64,000 nt of DNA from Ricinus communis. Its lineage: Eukaryota; Streptophyta; Magnoliopsida; Malpighiales; Euphorbiaceae. The position numbers and the translations under genes were made by a program. The notes under the pieces were generated by a model. It ran no database searches. It was not told the origin of the DNA and saw nothing but the letters and a program-made list of their open reading frames with translations. The stretch covers positions 25,964,342-26,028,341 of the forward strand of contig NC_063256.1 of assembly GCF_019578655.1 (NCBI RefSeq). Reading direction: 5' to 3'. This document shows, piece after piece, positions 23,041 through 35,009 of the stretch (its first letter is position 1; each line of letters starts with the position of its first letter).

Positions 23041-23673
23041 TGGATTTTTGAGCCTTTCTGATTGGCTTATTTCTTTTGGATGACAAGTGTTGGAGATTGG
23101 ATAGGTGAAGACTACAGGGAGGTTTTTGGATCCGGCTTTCTATCCTAACAAAGTTTGCTTCCCTATTGTGTTAAGATAGGTATTCGAGAAATTGTTCTGC
23201 TGAATAATATTCTTGACATTTTTCTCAAGATCTTCTCCTATCAATTTGTAAGGTGTAGCCTTTATTTCATTCTCTCCATAAGGAATGGTTATTGTCCTAA
23301 GGGGAGGATGTTCAGACTGGATGGTTTGGTTTTCTCCGACCTTCCACTCTGGAGCCTTGTTTCTTACAGTAACAGGACTAATAAGCTTTTCTTTGAAAGG
23401 ATAAAGAATACTATTTTCTTCGCAATAAATCTCAAACCAATCAAAAAATTTGATTTGGATCTTGTTTTTTATGCAAAATTGATAGTATCTCTCTTGAATA
23501 CTGTCTTTTTCTTGTAAAAAATGCTCAAAAAATCAAAATTTTTTAGAATGGTTTTTCTTTGAATAGAAATCTTCATGTAAAAGCTTTTTATTGATTTGAA
23601 AATCTATTGAAATCATGTTGATTTCTGCTTCTAGATTTTGTGTTATTGGAGATGGTGATGGTGAAGAGAGGGT

Positions 23674-23675
<2 letters not shown>
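23041..23675 (-). pseudogene. Pararetrovirus movement/coat linker (overlap copy)
   Basis: This corresponds to 15,012-15,644, on the minus strand, ending at the TA tract. Confidence 0.7.

Positions 23676-23764
<89 letters not shown>
23676..23764. repeat. (TA)n microsatellite, 89 bp
   Basis: Uninterrupted TA dinucleotides. The equivalent tract in the left contig is 19 bp. Tyr/Ile open frames across it are artefacts. Confidence 0.95.
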
Positions 23765-23767
<3 letters not shown>

Positions 23768-23943
23768 CAACCATTCCCGCCTCATTTTGATGTGCGATTC
23801 GATTCATTCATGTACCCCCGTACTTTAGAGTGGTGCCATCCTAGAAGCTTGCCAGAAGCCGCTCCTTGTCCAAGCATCTTATCCTTGCCCTGGCATCCAC
23901 TTCCGGTCCTCGTCAGACCGCTTCTCTAGATAAGGCTGTCGCA
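23765..23943 (+). mobile_element. 3' part of the split solo LTR (overlap copy)
   Basis: This corresponds to 15,664-15,842 and ends GGCTGTCGCA, followed by GTTTT. Confidence 0.6.
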
Positions 23944-24451
23944 GTTTTAATTATAGTTAGACCCAAATCTAATAAAGTTAACCCAATTTTATAACCTAAA
24001 CTTTAAAATATTAAAATACAATTTTATAAAAGATATTTTATACCATTAAATATTAAAATAAATAAATTGAGATTTTCACCATTGCTTATAGCTCTTAATT
24101 GCAAATCAATTACTAAGTCCATGATTCAGTCAATAACCTTTTATCATTCACAAGACAACGTGTAATCTAAACAAGGTCAGGCTTTGTCACTTGTGTGGCA
24201 TGCACATCTCTCACCTTCACCACTGTATTTTTGCATTGCCATCCGTAGCCCAATTGCCCATCTCCTCCTCTCACCCCTACAACTTGCCACAGTCCTTGTC
24301 TCTCCCCTCTGCATTCTTTCTCAAACTTTTCACTTTACATAAACAATTACAACAACATATATACCGGAGAAAAAAAATATATATATATATATATATATAT
24401 ATTTATTTATTTCTTTATTTTTTGGGCTAGCCACAGAAGTTTCCAGTCCGT

Positions 24452-25078
24452 ATGGCTAGCACTCTATTATTACTGGTGCTACTTGTATCTGTGATTGGTC
24501 ATCTCTGCATTTGGTGGAAAGTTCTAACAAGATTTTGATATCATATATGGGGAAATGGAAATGCCAAGATTCTCAACAATGGGGAGTCAATTACACTGTC
24601 CCTTGACAGGATTTCTGGGTCAGGTTTTCAGTCTAAAAACGAATATCTATTTGGGGAGATCAATATACAACTGAAGCTTGTTCCTGGCAACTCTGCTGGC
24701 ACTGTCACTTCCTACTACGTAAATATACACACACACATTATGTTGTGCTTGATTGCTATTAATTGTTACTATTGCTTTGTGACTGCGTGGTAATATTTTT
24801 ATGACTGTGAGATGCTTTTGTCTTGTGTTGTGTGTTCGTAGCTGCCCTCAAAGGGGCCTTAGTGGCATGAGATAGATTTGAATTCTTGAGAAATTTGAGT
24901 GGCGATAGATTTTGAATTCTTGAAAAATTTGAGTGGCAATCCTTACGTTGTCCACACTAATGTCATTGCTCAAGGCAAAGGTGACAGAGAGCAACAACAG
25001 TTTTATTTTTGGTTCGAGTGAATTCTGAATTTCCATAACTATTTCGTTCTCTGAAATTCCCTCCTTTCACTAGTGCTT
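24452..25078 (+). pseudogene. XTH pseudogene A (overlap copy)
   Basis: Same two exons, GT-AG intron, 8-bp deletion and internal catalytic-motif duplication as 16,349-16,975. It is probably the same locus rather than a paralogue. Confidence 0.85.
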
Positions 25079-26350
25079 AAGTATTAAGCCTCAAATTGGT
25101 CCATTTTAATTTCTTTAAAATGTAAGATACTATAAAAGAATTTATTAATCATCCAATTTCGTAAAATTTCTAAAACTTTCCAATTTTTTTGAATATATTC
25201 AAAAATTATATATTCGAATTTAATGTTATGCATATCCTTCTTAAAATCAAAAAAATAATAGTCGAATTCAAAAAGATAAAAGATAAAAGATAAAAGATAA
25301 ATGTAGTAAGCTTTTAAATTTGTTATAAAATAAAAATATATATAAATTTTTAGAATAATTCATATTTATAATTAACAAAAATTACTATATATATATTTTA
25401 TGATAAAAAATATAATAGCTTCCAACTTTTTTCAATTAGAGATTGAAGTTTTTTATTTAATTTTCACTAGAATGAATAGATGACTCATTAGAACATAACA
25501 GTCATGGTGTAGATACAAGTGTAAGGGAATTTCGAGCTATCAATGAAGATCGGGGCAAGAATGATGGTGAAGCACTTAGTGAATATATACATATTTATTA
25601 ATTTTGAATAAATGAGTATATATCAATTATCCAATATTAAAGCGTAAAAATATTCATAATATGTGTTACTCTTCTATTAATTATGGTATATACATCAAAT
25701 TTAGATAAAAATTATACAGTTAGAATTCAGTGAAATAATGGTTAAAAGTTTGAATTTAGGCCAAAATTAAAAGTTAAAATTTGAACTTATGGTGACAAGA
25801 AATATTAATTTTAAGGAACAGAATTATTAAGATTTTAAAGGAAGAAATTATAGTTATTATTATATTTGTATAGAAACTTTTGTTGAGATGTGATAGAAAT
25901 CCCGTAATGGATCATTGATTTAGTTTTTTTAATAGTTAATTTTACTAAATTTAATTAAATCTCTAAAAAGAACTTCAATTATACTGAGCTAAAAGTTAGT
26001 AGTAAATGAACAAACTCAATTTTATAATTGGCACAGCCAATTAATTCTCCATCTTTTAATAATAATAAAAAATAATCTTAACATGCTATTAAATAACATG
26101 ACGTAGCTAAGTTTGGTGGGTATATAATTTATATAAAAGGTCAATAAGGTAATACAAATCTTAATTAAATATCTTTTAAAATAAAAAGGAATTCTGAGGC
26201 TACTGATTCCTTTTACACACTTGATGTCGTTTTGGTTCCTAAATGAATAATATGATAGAATCAGATCCAAGAATTGATTCATGTTCACACACTTCATGAA
26301 ATATATTAGCAGTCAAAGATCATAAGACATGAGACATGCCACAGTGGGAT
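25079..26350. other. AT-rich DNA (overlap copy of 16,976-18,241)
   Basis: No gene is supported. Near-identical to the left contig. Confidence 0.6.
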
Positions 26351-26355
26351 TTAAT

Positions 26356-26779
26356 TGTTGATATTTAGGAATTTGTATCTCTCCCACATTGCTAAGTTAT
26401 TAATTTTAAGGAGTATTTCTCCCACATTGCTAAATTAACAATCTTGAGGTACCTTCCAAACCTATATAATAGAGGCCTCACTTTGTTATTTATTCATTCT
26501 AAAAAATAAGAGAAAAATATTAGAGAGTTAAGCAATTATTTTTCTCCTATTATAAAGAGAAAATTTTAATATTTTCTCCTTTAATAATAGAGAGATTGTA
26601 ACTCCTATTATTTTCTTATAGTGAAATTCTTCTATCCTTGCCCGTGGTTTTTACCCTAATTTACTTAGAGATTTTTCACATAAATCTGTGTTTTCTATTG
26701 TGTATTTTATTTTTCTTTACCCTTATTTTCTCAAATTATTAGCTATGATTTTACTCTATCAAGTTCATATTTTTCTACA
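26356..26779 (+). mobile_element. Copia 5' LTR (right contig)
   Basis: 424 bp with TG...CA ends, preceded by TTAAT (26,351-26,355). Matches 18,247-18,670 and 32,355-32,773. Confidence 0.9.
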
Positions 26780-26781
26780 AT

Positions 26782-26793
26782 TGGTATCAGAGC
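26782..26793 (+). other. Copia primer-binding site
   Basis: TGGTATCAGAGC, initiator-Met tRNA type, two bases after the LTR. Confidence 0.9.
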
Positions 26794-27063
26794 TTGGTTG
26801 GCAAGAAATTTCTTAAAATTCTATGGTTACAACTCAGTCTGATCTTTCACATCAGAAAAGGGTTTTGAGGTTTCTTTAGTGCAAAAGAGCTTGTGTGGAG
26901 TATTAAGAACACTTACAATTTAGGGAAGGTTCTGTCTAAGGAGATTGGTACTTAAGAGGTTCGCTTGTGACCCTCCAGTCTTTCCTGGGAACTTACCTAG
27001 TGAATTGTGTTCATTACTGCGGTTCATTTTACAAGCTAAAAGGCACTGTTTGTGATAGAAGCA

Positions 27064-29173
27064 ATGGCGGAAAAATTTAAGATTGAAAAGTTCAACGGGA
27101 GTAATTTCTCATTGTAGAAATTAAAGATAAAGGCTGTATTGAAAAAAGACAATTGTCTTGCGGCTATCAGTGAAAGACTGACAACACTCACAGATGATAA
27201 TAAGTGGAACGAGATGGATGGGAATGCTATTGCAAACCTTCATCTCGCACTTGCAGATGAGATCTTATCCGATTATAGAAGAAAAGAAAAGACAAAGGAG
27301 ATTTGGCACCACCTCACTAGGCGTACAATGCCAAGTCATTACACAACAAAATTTTCCTTAAGAGGAAACTTTACACCTTAAGAATGTCAGAATCTACTTC
27401 AGTGACATAGCACTTTAATGTCTTGAATACTCTATTTTCTCAGCTCACATCTTTGGGCTATAAAATAGAGTCAAAACGTCGCAGAACTTCTACTCCAAAG
27501 TCTACGATTCATATGATCAACTCATCATCGGTTTGATAAATAATGTTATTCACGAAATTCTAGTATTTGATGATATAGCAGCCGCTATTCTTGAAGAAGA
27601 AAATCGGTAAAGGAACAAGGAAGACAAGCAGGCAGGTCACAACAGGTGGAAGCCTTGATGGTGATGAGAGGGAGATCAACAGAACGTGGCCCAAATGGGA
27701 GTCACAATCATGGTAGATCAAAATAAAAAAGTAAAAAGAATTATAAATGCTACCATTGTGGTAAGAAAGGTCACCTGAAGAAGGATTGTTGGAGTCTGAA
27801 GAATTCCAATCCTCAAGGGAATGTGGCATGCACTTCGGATGATGGAAATGTATTGTGCTGTGAAGCAACAATATCAATTGAGAGCAGGAAGAGATTTGCT
27901 GATGTATGGCTTCTTGATTCAGGAGCAACTTATCACATGACCTCTCGAAGAGAGTTGTTTCATAATTATGAACCTATCTTAGGAGGATCTGTGTATAGTT
28001 ATGAAGATAATGCCTTAAAGATCATAGGCATTGGAACCATCAGGTTGAAGATGCCGTAGTGCAGTCCGCTATTCAAGGAGTGCGACATGTGGAAGGTCTG
28101 AAGAAGAATTTATTATCTCTGGGACAGCTGGATGATCTTAATTGCATCATCAAAGTTCAGAAAGGAATCATGAAGATTAGTCGAGGAGCGCTTGTAATTA
28201 TGAAAGGAAAAAAAGTTGCTGCTAATTTGTATATGCTTTTAGGAGAGACCGTGCATGAAGCAGAAGCATCTGTTGCTTCAAGTAGTTCGAGCGAGAGATC
28301 TGCAATGGTATGACATCAGAAGCTTGGACATATGTCTGAATAAGGCATGAAGGTTCTTGCTGAGAAAAATCTACTTCCTGGTCTCACAAAGGTGTCATTA
28401 CCCTTTTGTGAGCATTGCATAACAAGCAAGCAGCATCGACTACAGTTCAATGCATCCAATTCCAGAAGCAAGGATATTCAAGAATTAGTTCAATCTAATG
28501 TATGGCAAGCACCAGTTTCATCACTAGGAGGAGCTAAGTACTTTTTGTCCTTCATCGATGATTACTCCAGGAGATGTTGGGTGTATCAAGAGCAAGGGAG
28601 ATGTATTTGCAGTTTTCAAAACTTACAAAGCGCGGGTTGAACTTGATTCAGGTAATAAGATCAAGTGTTTGAGGACAGATAATGGAGGAGAATACACAGG
28701 TAATGAATTTGATAGCTTTTGCAAGCAAGAAAGCATCGAAGGCGATTCACTACTGACATACACTCCTCGATAAAATGGAGTGGCGAGCGGATGAACATAA
28801 CTTTGTTAGAAAGAACTAGAGCAATGTTGGGAGCTGCAGGCCTGAATAAGGCATTATGGGCTGAGGCAGTTAACACCGCCTGTTATGTGATTAACCGATC
28901 CCCATCTATAGCAATTGATCAAAAGACACCGATGGAGATGTGGACTGGGAAGTCAGTTGATTATTCAAACTTCCATATATTTGGAAGTCATGTGTATGTG
29001 ATGTATAATACCCAAGAAACTACAAAGCTGGATCCAAAATCCAGGAAATATTTATTCTTGGGATATGCTGATGGTGTGAAGGGGTATCGCTTGTGGGATC
29101 CTACTGCCCACAAGGTTATAATCAGCAGGGATGTAATATTCTTAGAAGATAAATTGAAGGGAGAAGATGATAG
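27064..29173 (+). pseudogene. Copia gag-protease-integrase (right contig)
   Basis: Same domain order as 18,953-21,072, with the zinc knuckle near 27,750 and protease LLDSGATYHMT near 27,912. It carries extra changes: TGG to TAG at about 27,115, and indels near 27,268, 27,322, 27,500, 28,054 and 28,740. Most of the extra indels fall where the left contig has CAG or CTG, so they may be sequencing errors. The shared stops, for example at the Gag end and before the integrase C-terminus, are in both contigs and are likely real. The frame is cut at 29,173 by the nested LTR. Confidence 0.88.
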
Positions 29174-30486
29174 TGATGTGCGTAAAATACACACATCTAA
29201 ACTCACCTTATGCGTCTGTTTGTGTGCACTAGGTTCAAAAGAAGTCAAAGAATGATAAAGGGAAGAATTGGAGCATAATTGGACGTCGAAGCTGTCGAAA
29301 CAAGCTAAGTACGAGCATGAGAAAGTTGAACAGGGCCGTGTTGGTTTCAACACTGGCCGTGTTCCCAACACAGGCACCAACACGGCCGTATCAAACATCA
29401 AAGAAGAAGAAGTTTTTAGAAACACGGCCCCAGAGAGTATACAGTGGAACACCAAGCGTGTTCCCAACACGAGGGCTGCCGTGTTGCGGCGACGAGGAAT
29501 TAATTAAAAGAATGAAGAGAAAAAAAGAAGTGGGGAGAGCGTCCCAAACCCTAACTTTTCTCTCCCTAAGGGTTTCCTGAGCTGAAACCAAGGGAAAATG
29601 AGACTTGGATCAAGGTTTCAATCGGATTCCCTTCAAAGATCGAAGATTGGGCGAGGTTCGTCGATTGATTCTCAAATCGAGCAAGAGGAATAAGAATCGA
29701 TTCAATTGGAGCAAAATGATTTGGGGCTGTTTACTCTCATCCAAGGGTGTAATCGGGTTTTCTCTACCTTTGCCTATTATTGTAATTGAATTCTTGTGTA
29801 TTTTGATAATGAACATGATTTGCTAGATTGATTAAATCCATTGGGATTTTTTTACTATATTGGCTTGATATTATATTCTTGGATTGTTTGGGTTAGTTTT
29901 GTATTCTTCTTGCTTTCAGTATTAATAAGATAATCATTATTCATGAGACGTTGTGAATTGTATGTTTAGATTGCTTTGTGTGATTGAGAAGTCCATTTGG
30001 CATTTGGAATTTTGAATAGCAAGGCGGTTAATAATCGCTTAGAGATAAGGATAATTAACTAGCCGGATTAAGAATTAACAAAGCTTAATAGAGGCGGATT
30101 AAAGCTTAATGCTAATTTAAGAATCAATCATTAGGAAGAGATTCCAACTTTAGGTTATTAGATTTAGGAATTCGGTTATCTCGAGAGAAAGCAATTCGGT
30201 TAAGAAATTCATCCACGGGTAGTATAATTAGATTCAACAATCTTTTATATTTTGTTTGATTGCCAGCTAGTTTAGGTTCCCTTTGGGTTTGCTCTCTTGC
30301 CTTAGTTATTTTAGTTATCAATTACTCTTGCATCTCCCTTAGAACTTAGATTATAGCTATTAGTTAATTTAGAAAGTATTCATCACTCATTTTAGGTTAA
30401 TATAACAAAGAACAAAGGGAGTAACTCTAGGCTTTCACTTTCCGAGGAATCGACCTTGATACTGCGCCATTAGTGCTAGGCGCATC
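29174..30486 (+). mobile_element. Solo LTR (~1.3 kb) nested in the copia element
   Basis: It starts TGATGTGCG and ends GGCGCATC, flanked by GATAG at 29,169-29,173 and 30,487-30,491. Removing it and one GATAG brings the copia reading frame on both sides back into register, which is strong support for the boundaries. The final A expected of an LTR end (CATCA) seems lost. It contains many GGCCGTGTT/AACACGGCC motifs (29,333-29,487). A 73-codon open frame at 29,605-29,826 has no recognisable domain. Length suggests a gypsy-type (Tat/Athila-like) LTR; this is inference. Confidence 0.8.
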
Positions 30487-30491
30487 GATAG

Positions 30492-32278
30492 GTACAACGC
30501 CTTAGATTACAACTATCGGGTGGAAGAAAGTGTCTGGGAAGAAGATTCTTACAGGCGGCACGAACACGAAGAGGAAGAACCAGTCGAGTTTGAAGAGCCA
30601 GCTGAGTCTGAAGAGTCACAACTTGGAAAGGGAAAACGTATAAAATTTACACCAACCTGGCAGAAAGATTATGATATAGGCAGCAATGGCGTATACTGTC
30701 TTCTAACTAAGGAAGGGGAGCCATCAACTCTCCAAGAAGTAATGAGCAGTTCAGATGCATCTCAGTGGATGACAGCAATGCAAGAAGAGATGGAAGCTCT
30801 GCATAAGAACAAGACTTAGGAGCTTGTGCCACTTCCACAAGGAAGAAAGGCCATTGGCAATAAATGGGTCTTTAAGATCAAAAGAAATAGTGATGATCAA
30901 GTGGAGGCGGTTTACGTGCAAGAATGGTGGTGAAAGGATATGCTCGGAAGGAAGGGATTGACTTCAGCGAAATATTTTTCCCTATGGTTCCGATTAACAG
31001 CTATTCGAGTAGTCTTGGCGATGTATGCTACATTTGACTTACATCTAGAGCGACTAGATGTGAAAACGACTTTCTTCATGGAGATCTTGAGGATGAAATT
31101 TATATGCTCCGGCCCGGGAAGGTTTTGAAGAAAAGGAAAGCGGAACTTGGTTTGTAGGTTGAACAAATCTCTATCGGTCTAAAGCGGGCATGAGGTGTTG
31201 GTATAAGAGATTTGATTCCTTCATCATGAGCCTTGGATACAACGGACTTAATGCGAGACCCTTGTGCATTTTCAAAGGTTTGGTAAAAGTGATTTTATTA
31301 TCTTCTTTGTTGTATGTTGACATGTTGGTAGTAGGCCCGACAAAGATCATATTGAAGAACTAAAGGCACAATTGGCTAGAGAATTTGAAATGAAGGACTT
31401 GGGACCTGACAAACAAGATTCTAGGGATGCAAATTCACCAAGACAAAAACAATAGGAAGATTTGGCTTTCTCAGAAAAATTATTTGAAGAAGGTCTTGCG
31501 ACGCTTCAATATGCAAGATTGTAAGTCAATTTCTACCCCACTTCTTGTTAGTTTCAAATTATCCTCCAGTATGAGTCCTAGCAGTGAAGAAGGAAGGATG
31601 GAAATGTCTCGAGTACCGTATGCATCAGTAGTGGGGAGTTTAACGTTCGCGATGATTTGTACACGACCAGACATTGCACATGCGATTGGGAGTAGTAAGT
31701 CGGTACATGGCGAATCTGGCGGGAAACCTTTGGAATCTTTGTAAAGAGGATCCTAAGATATGTTAGGGGAACCTCAGATGTTGCATTGTGTTATGGAGGA
31801 TCAGAATTTATTATCAGAGGATATGTTGACTCAGATTATGCAGGTGATCTTGATAAAAGCAAATCTACTACAGGGTATGTGTTCACACTTACTGGCAGAG
31901 CTGTGAGCTGGGTATCAAAACTGTAGTCAGTTGTGGCGACAGCAACAACAGAAGCAGAATATGTAGCAGCTACACAAGTTAGTAAGGAAGCAATATGGTT
32001 GTAATTGATGATGAAGGAACTTGGGCACGAACAAGAGCATATTCCTCTGTTCTGTGACAGTCAGAGTGCCTTGCATATCGCAAGGAATCCAGCTTTTCAT
32101 TCAAAGTCAAAGCACATATGAGTCCAGTATCACTTCGTTCGTGAAAGAGTGGAAGAGAACCTTTATGGATATGCAGAAAATTCATACTAAAGACAACCTA
32201 GCAGATTTTTTGACGAAGGCAGTTAACGCTGATAAATTTATTTGGTGTCAATCCTCTAGTGGCCTGACAAAAGCATAA
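30492..32278 (+). pseudogene. Copia reverse transcriptase and RNase H
   Basis: It begins with an acidic linker (about residues 1-45) and the WMTAMQEEMEALHKN motif that opens copia RT. A TGG-to-TAG stop follows at 30,817. Frames then shift repeatedly between 30,900 and 31,420. The catalytic box near 31,313-31,336 reads YVDMLVVG, with one Asp fewer than the usual YVDD. RNase H (about 31,790-32,170) keeps DSDYAG, STTGYVF, TEAEYVA and CDSQSA, but has stops at 31,924 and 32,002. All these stops are C-to-T or G-to-A changes. Non-functional. Confidence 0.88.
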
Positions 32279-32342
32279 GCAGCATGAAAAGGCAAGGAAG
32301 AAAGAACGGTGTGAATATCTGACTAATCCTCAATCAAATCTT

Positions 32343-32354
32343 CAAGTGGGAGAT
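32343..32354 (+). other. Copia polypurine tract
   Basis: CAAGTGGGAGAT immediately before the 3' LTR, the usual plus-strand primer position. Confidence 0.8.
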
Positions 32355-32773
32355 TGTTGATATTTAGGGATTTGTATCTCTCCCACATTGCTAAGTTATT
32401 AATTTTGAGGAGTATTTCTCTCACATTGCTAAGTTAACAATCTTGAGGTATCCTCCAAGCCTATATAATAGAAGCCTCACTTTGTTATTTATTCATTCCA
32501 AAAAATAAGAGAAAATATTAGAGAGTTAAGCAATTATTTTTCTCCTATTATAAAGAGAGAATTTTAATATTTTCTACTTTAATAATAGAGAGATTGTAAC
32601 TCCTCTTATTTTCTTATAGTGAAATTCTTCTATCCTTGCCGTGGTTTTTACCCTAATTTGTTTAGGGATTTTTCACGTAAATCTGTATATTCTATTGTGT
32701 ATTTTATTTTTTATCTTTATTTTCTCAAATTATTAGCTGTGATTTTGCTCTATCAGGTTCATATTTTTCTACA
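32355..32773 (+). mobile_element. Copia 3' LTR
   Basis: 419 bp, TGTTGATATTTAGG to TTTCTACA, followed by CTAAT (32,774-32,778). Confidence 0.9.
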
Positions 32774-32778
32774 CTAAT

Positions 32779-35005
32779 TATATATACATTCGTGTGGATT
32801 TATTTTAGAGTTTATTTTAGTAACTTCCTTTCTTGATACCACTAAAATAACACAAGTTTAATCGATTAAAAAAAGTTAGTTAGTACCATTCTTGTTAAAA
32901 AAATAACAATACCATTACAGTTAAAAGATTAGTTCTTAAATTAAATTTTTACACTCTATATATATATTGCATAGTTAAATGATAAATAGAATACCAACTA
33001 TAGTACAATTCTTGTTAAAAACAAAATAATATTAGCTACTGGTCATCGCCTTCGTAAGTTATTGTCTCACTGACTAGCTAATCAAACGTAAAATCAGGTG
33101 GATTCATCCTTTTACTCCTCAGCCTATAGGATAATAGCAACCGTTTCTATTTGTTATTCCCATCCTGTATATTAATTGGTCATTAGCATTTTTATATTTT
33201 ATTAATAGATTTATGATTTAACTAATACTTTAAGTATTATTAATTAAAATAAAATAAAATAAAATTATAATATCTTTATTGTTTATTATTAATCAAATTT
33301 TAAATAATAAATCTCAAAAGATTATTGTTGCTAAAAATAAAAATATAAAGATTTATTGTCAAAAAAATAAAAATATAAAGATTTATTGTTAAAAAAATAA
33401 AAATAAAGGTAAATGTTTAAAAACATTAATAAAAAAGCTCAAAATATTATTCACACTCATTAACGAAGCGTGTGACATATGCACTAACTTGCTGTTAAAA
33501 AAATATTTAATATCAATAAAATTAAAATATAAAAAATCAATGTGGATAAAGAAAAGTACAAGGGTGAATTGTCGAAAACAATAAAAATACTAGGGCCAAT
33601 TATGCATTTATCCAATTAAAAACAAAGAGAGGTTAGTCTTCTTTATTCTGTTCTGATATTGGAAGGATATTCTTTCCATACGAAATCATCATTCTCACAA
33701 TCCGGCCTCCCTAGACTTTTACTTTCTAGTAAAATTTGGGCAAAGAAGGCCGTCAAATGGTTGAACTGATGATGGTAGCAAGAGAAGACTAAGGCTTGAA
33801 TCTTTACGTTGTTGATTCATTAAATTTAGGTTGTTTCTAGCAAAACAAAAGGTGAAGAGAGCTGGCGATGTGAGGAAGACCTTATAGCTAGAGTTTGGGA
33901 GACTAAGATGGCAGGAGGAGAAAGAAAAGACAAGATAGAAAAAATGGTAGCGGAGAGAAAGTCATGATGAGGAGAAAAGAGTTGTATATAAAGGTCAAAA
34001 TAAATTTTCTACGTAGAGTAAAAATTAGTTTTAAATATTTTATAAATACCTAACATATCCCATGTTTTAGCAAATATTTACCTTTTGTCATTATACATTT
34101 TCTGAGTTGCATTTTATTTCATTTTGAAAAATTTCAAATATCTAAAATATATTATTATTTGGCCAACGTATATCTTTTATTGTTCAATTTCTTTTTTTTG
34201 AAATTTGTAGTCTGCTTTATTTGAAAAAAGTTGAAAGCTTTATTTTATTTGAAAAAGGTTGAGATATCTAACATATACTTAATGTATTACTATTTATTGT
34301 TAAACATATATTTTTTGTGGCTATTTTTGGTTTTTAAATATTTCACATTTCTTTTGTCTTTTTAAAATACTTACAAATACTGTAAATATTAACTAAATTA
34401 TTCATTTAAAGTTTAATATTGAAAGAAGTTGGTGTTTATATTACTAGTATTTAAACATAAACATAATTAAAAATCGACATATAATTTATTTATTATTCTT
34501 CAATATAAATTGATATTTTACAATTATCTATAATATTTAAAATTAATAATAAATTAAATATTTTTAATACTTTTCTTAGTTTTTATATTTTAAGATTTTA
34601 TTATACAATAATATAAAATTATCAATACATTAATATAAAAATTATAAAATTATATATAAAATAAGTGCACATGTCAAAATAAAATTTTATATGTCAAAAA
34701 TAGTAACACATGATAAAAACCTTTTATGTATCGGAATTTAATATATAGATATTTATATTATATATGTAAAAGAATAAAAAAATAACATAATTATTAACAC
34801 ATTTGTTTATTTTTTTAATAGTCATGCTCAGGAGAAATTAAAAATCGATATACTTTTGATAAATGATAAAATAAATTATTTATTAAAACTAATATAATAT
34901 AATTTTAGAAAGTGTTTATATATTAAAAGATTATATTGATACTGAAGAAACTATTCTTTTACACATTTGACAAATTAAGAACTTCATCCACATATAATTG
35001 AGAAT
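32779..35005. other. AT-rich intergenic DNA with small tandem repeats
   Basis: No gene is supported. At about 33,330-33,415 a 27-30 bp unit (core AAATATAAAGATTTATTGT) occurs two to three times. An AAAAT run is at 33,243-33,265. The 33,640-33,990 part is less AT-rich but has no clear reading frame. Confidence 0.55.
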
Positions 35006-35009
35006 TCAA

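Larger units (their letters stand above)
22583..30160 (+). repeat. Near-identical copy of 14,548-22,082 (probable unmerged contig overlap)
   Basis: Every feature from the pararetrovirus coat region to the middle of the nested LTR is repeated in the same order. The first base after the gap corresponds to 14,548 and the last base before the gap corresponds to 30,160. That end-to-end overlap is what two unjoined contigs or haplotigs would give. Differences are mostly small changes at CAG/CTG sites and the longer TA tract. Confidence 0.9.
26356..32773 (+). mobile_element. Full-length Tork/Tnt1-like copia retrotransposon with nested solo LTR
   Basis: 5' LTR 26,356-26,779; primer site 26,782-26,793; internal domain 27,064-32,278; polypurine tract 32,343-32,354; 3' LTR 32,355-32,773. 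Domain order Gag-protease-integrase-RT-RNase H is that of Ty1/copia. Flanks TTAAT and CTAAT are a 5-bp target-site duplication with one mismatch. A 1.3-kb LTR sits between integrase and RT. Both LTRs are still very similar, so the insertion is fairly young, but the coding region is broken by many stops and cannot act autonomously. Confidence 0.9.

Noticed and set aside
23588..23929. Tyr/Ile repeat open frames
   Set aside because: They are translations of a TA microsatellite.
29605..29826. 73-codon frame inside the nested LTR (also 21,525)
   Set aside because: LTR sequence; no recognisable domain.
24452..32773. A second XTH/copia locus
   Set aside because: The overlap geometry at the gap makes it much more likely to be the same locus assembled twice.
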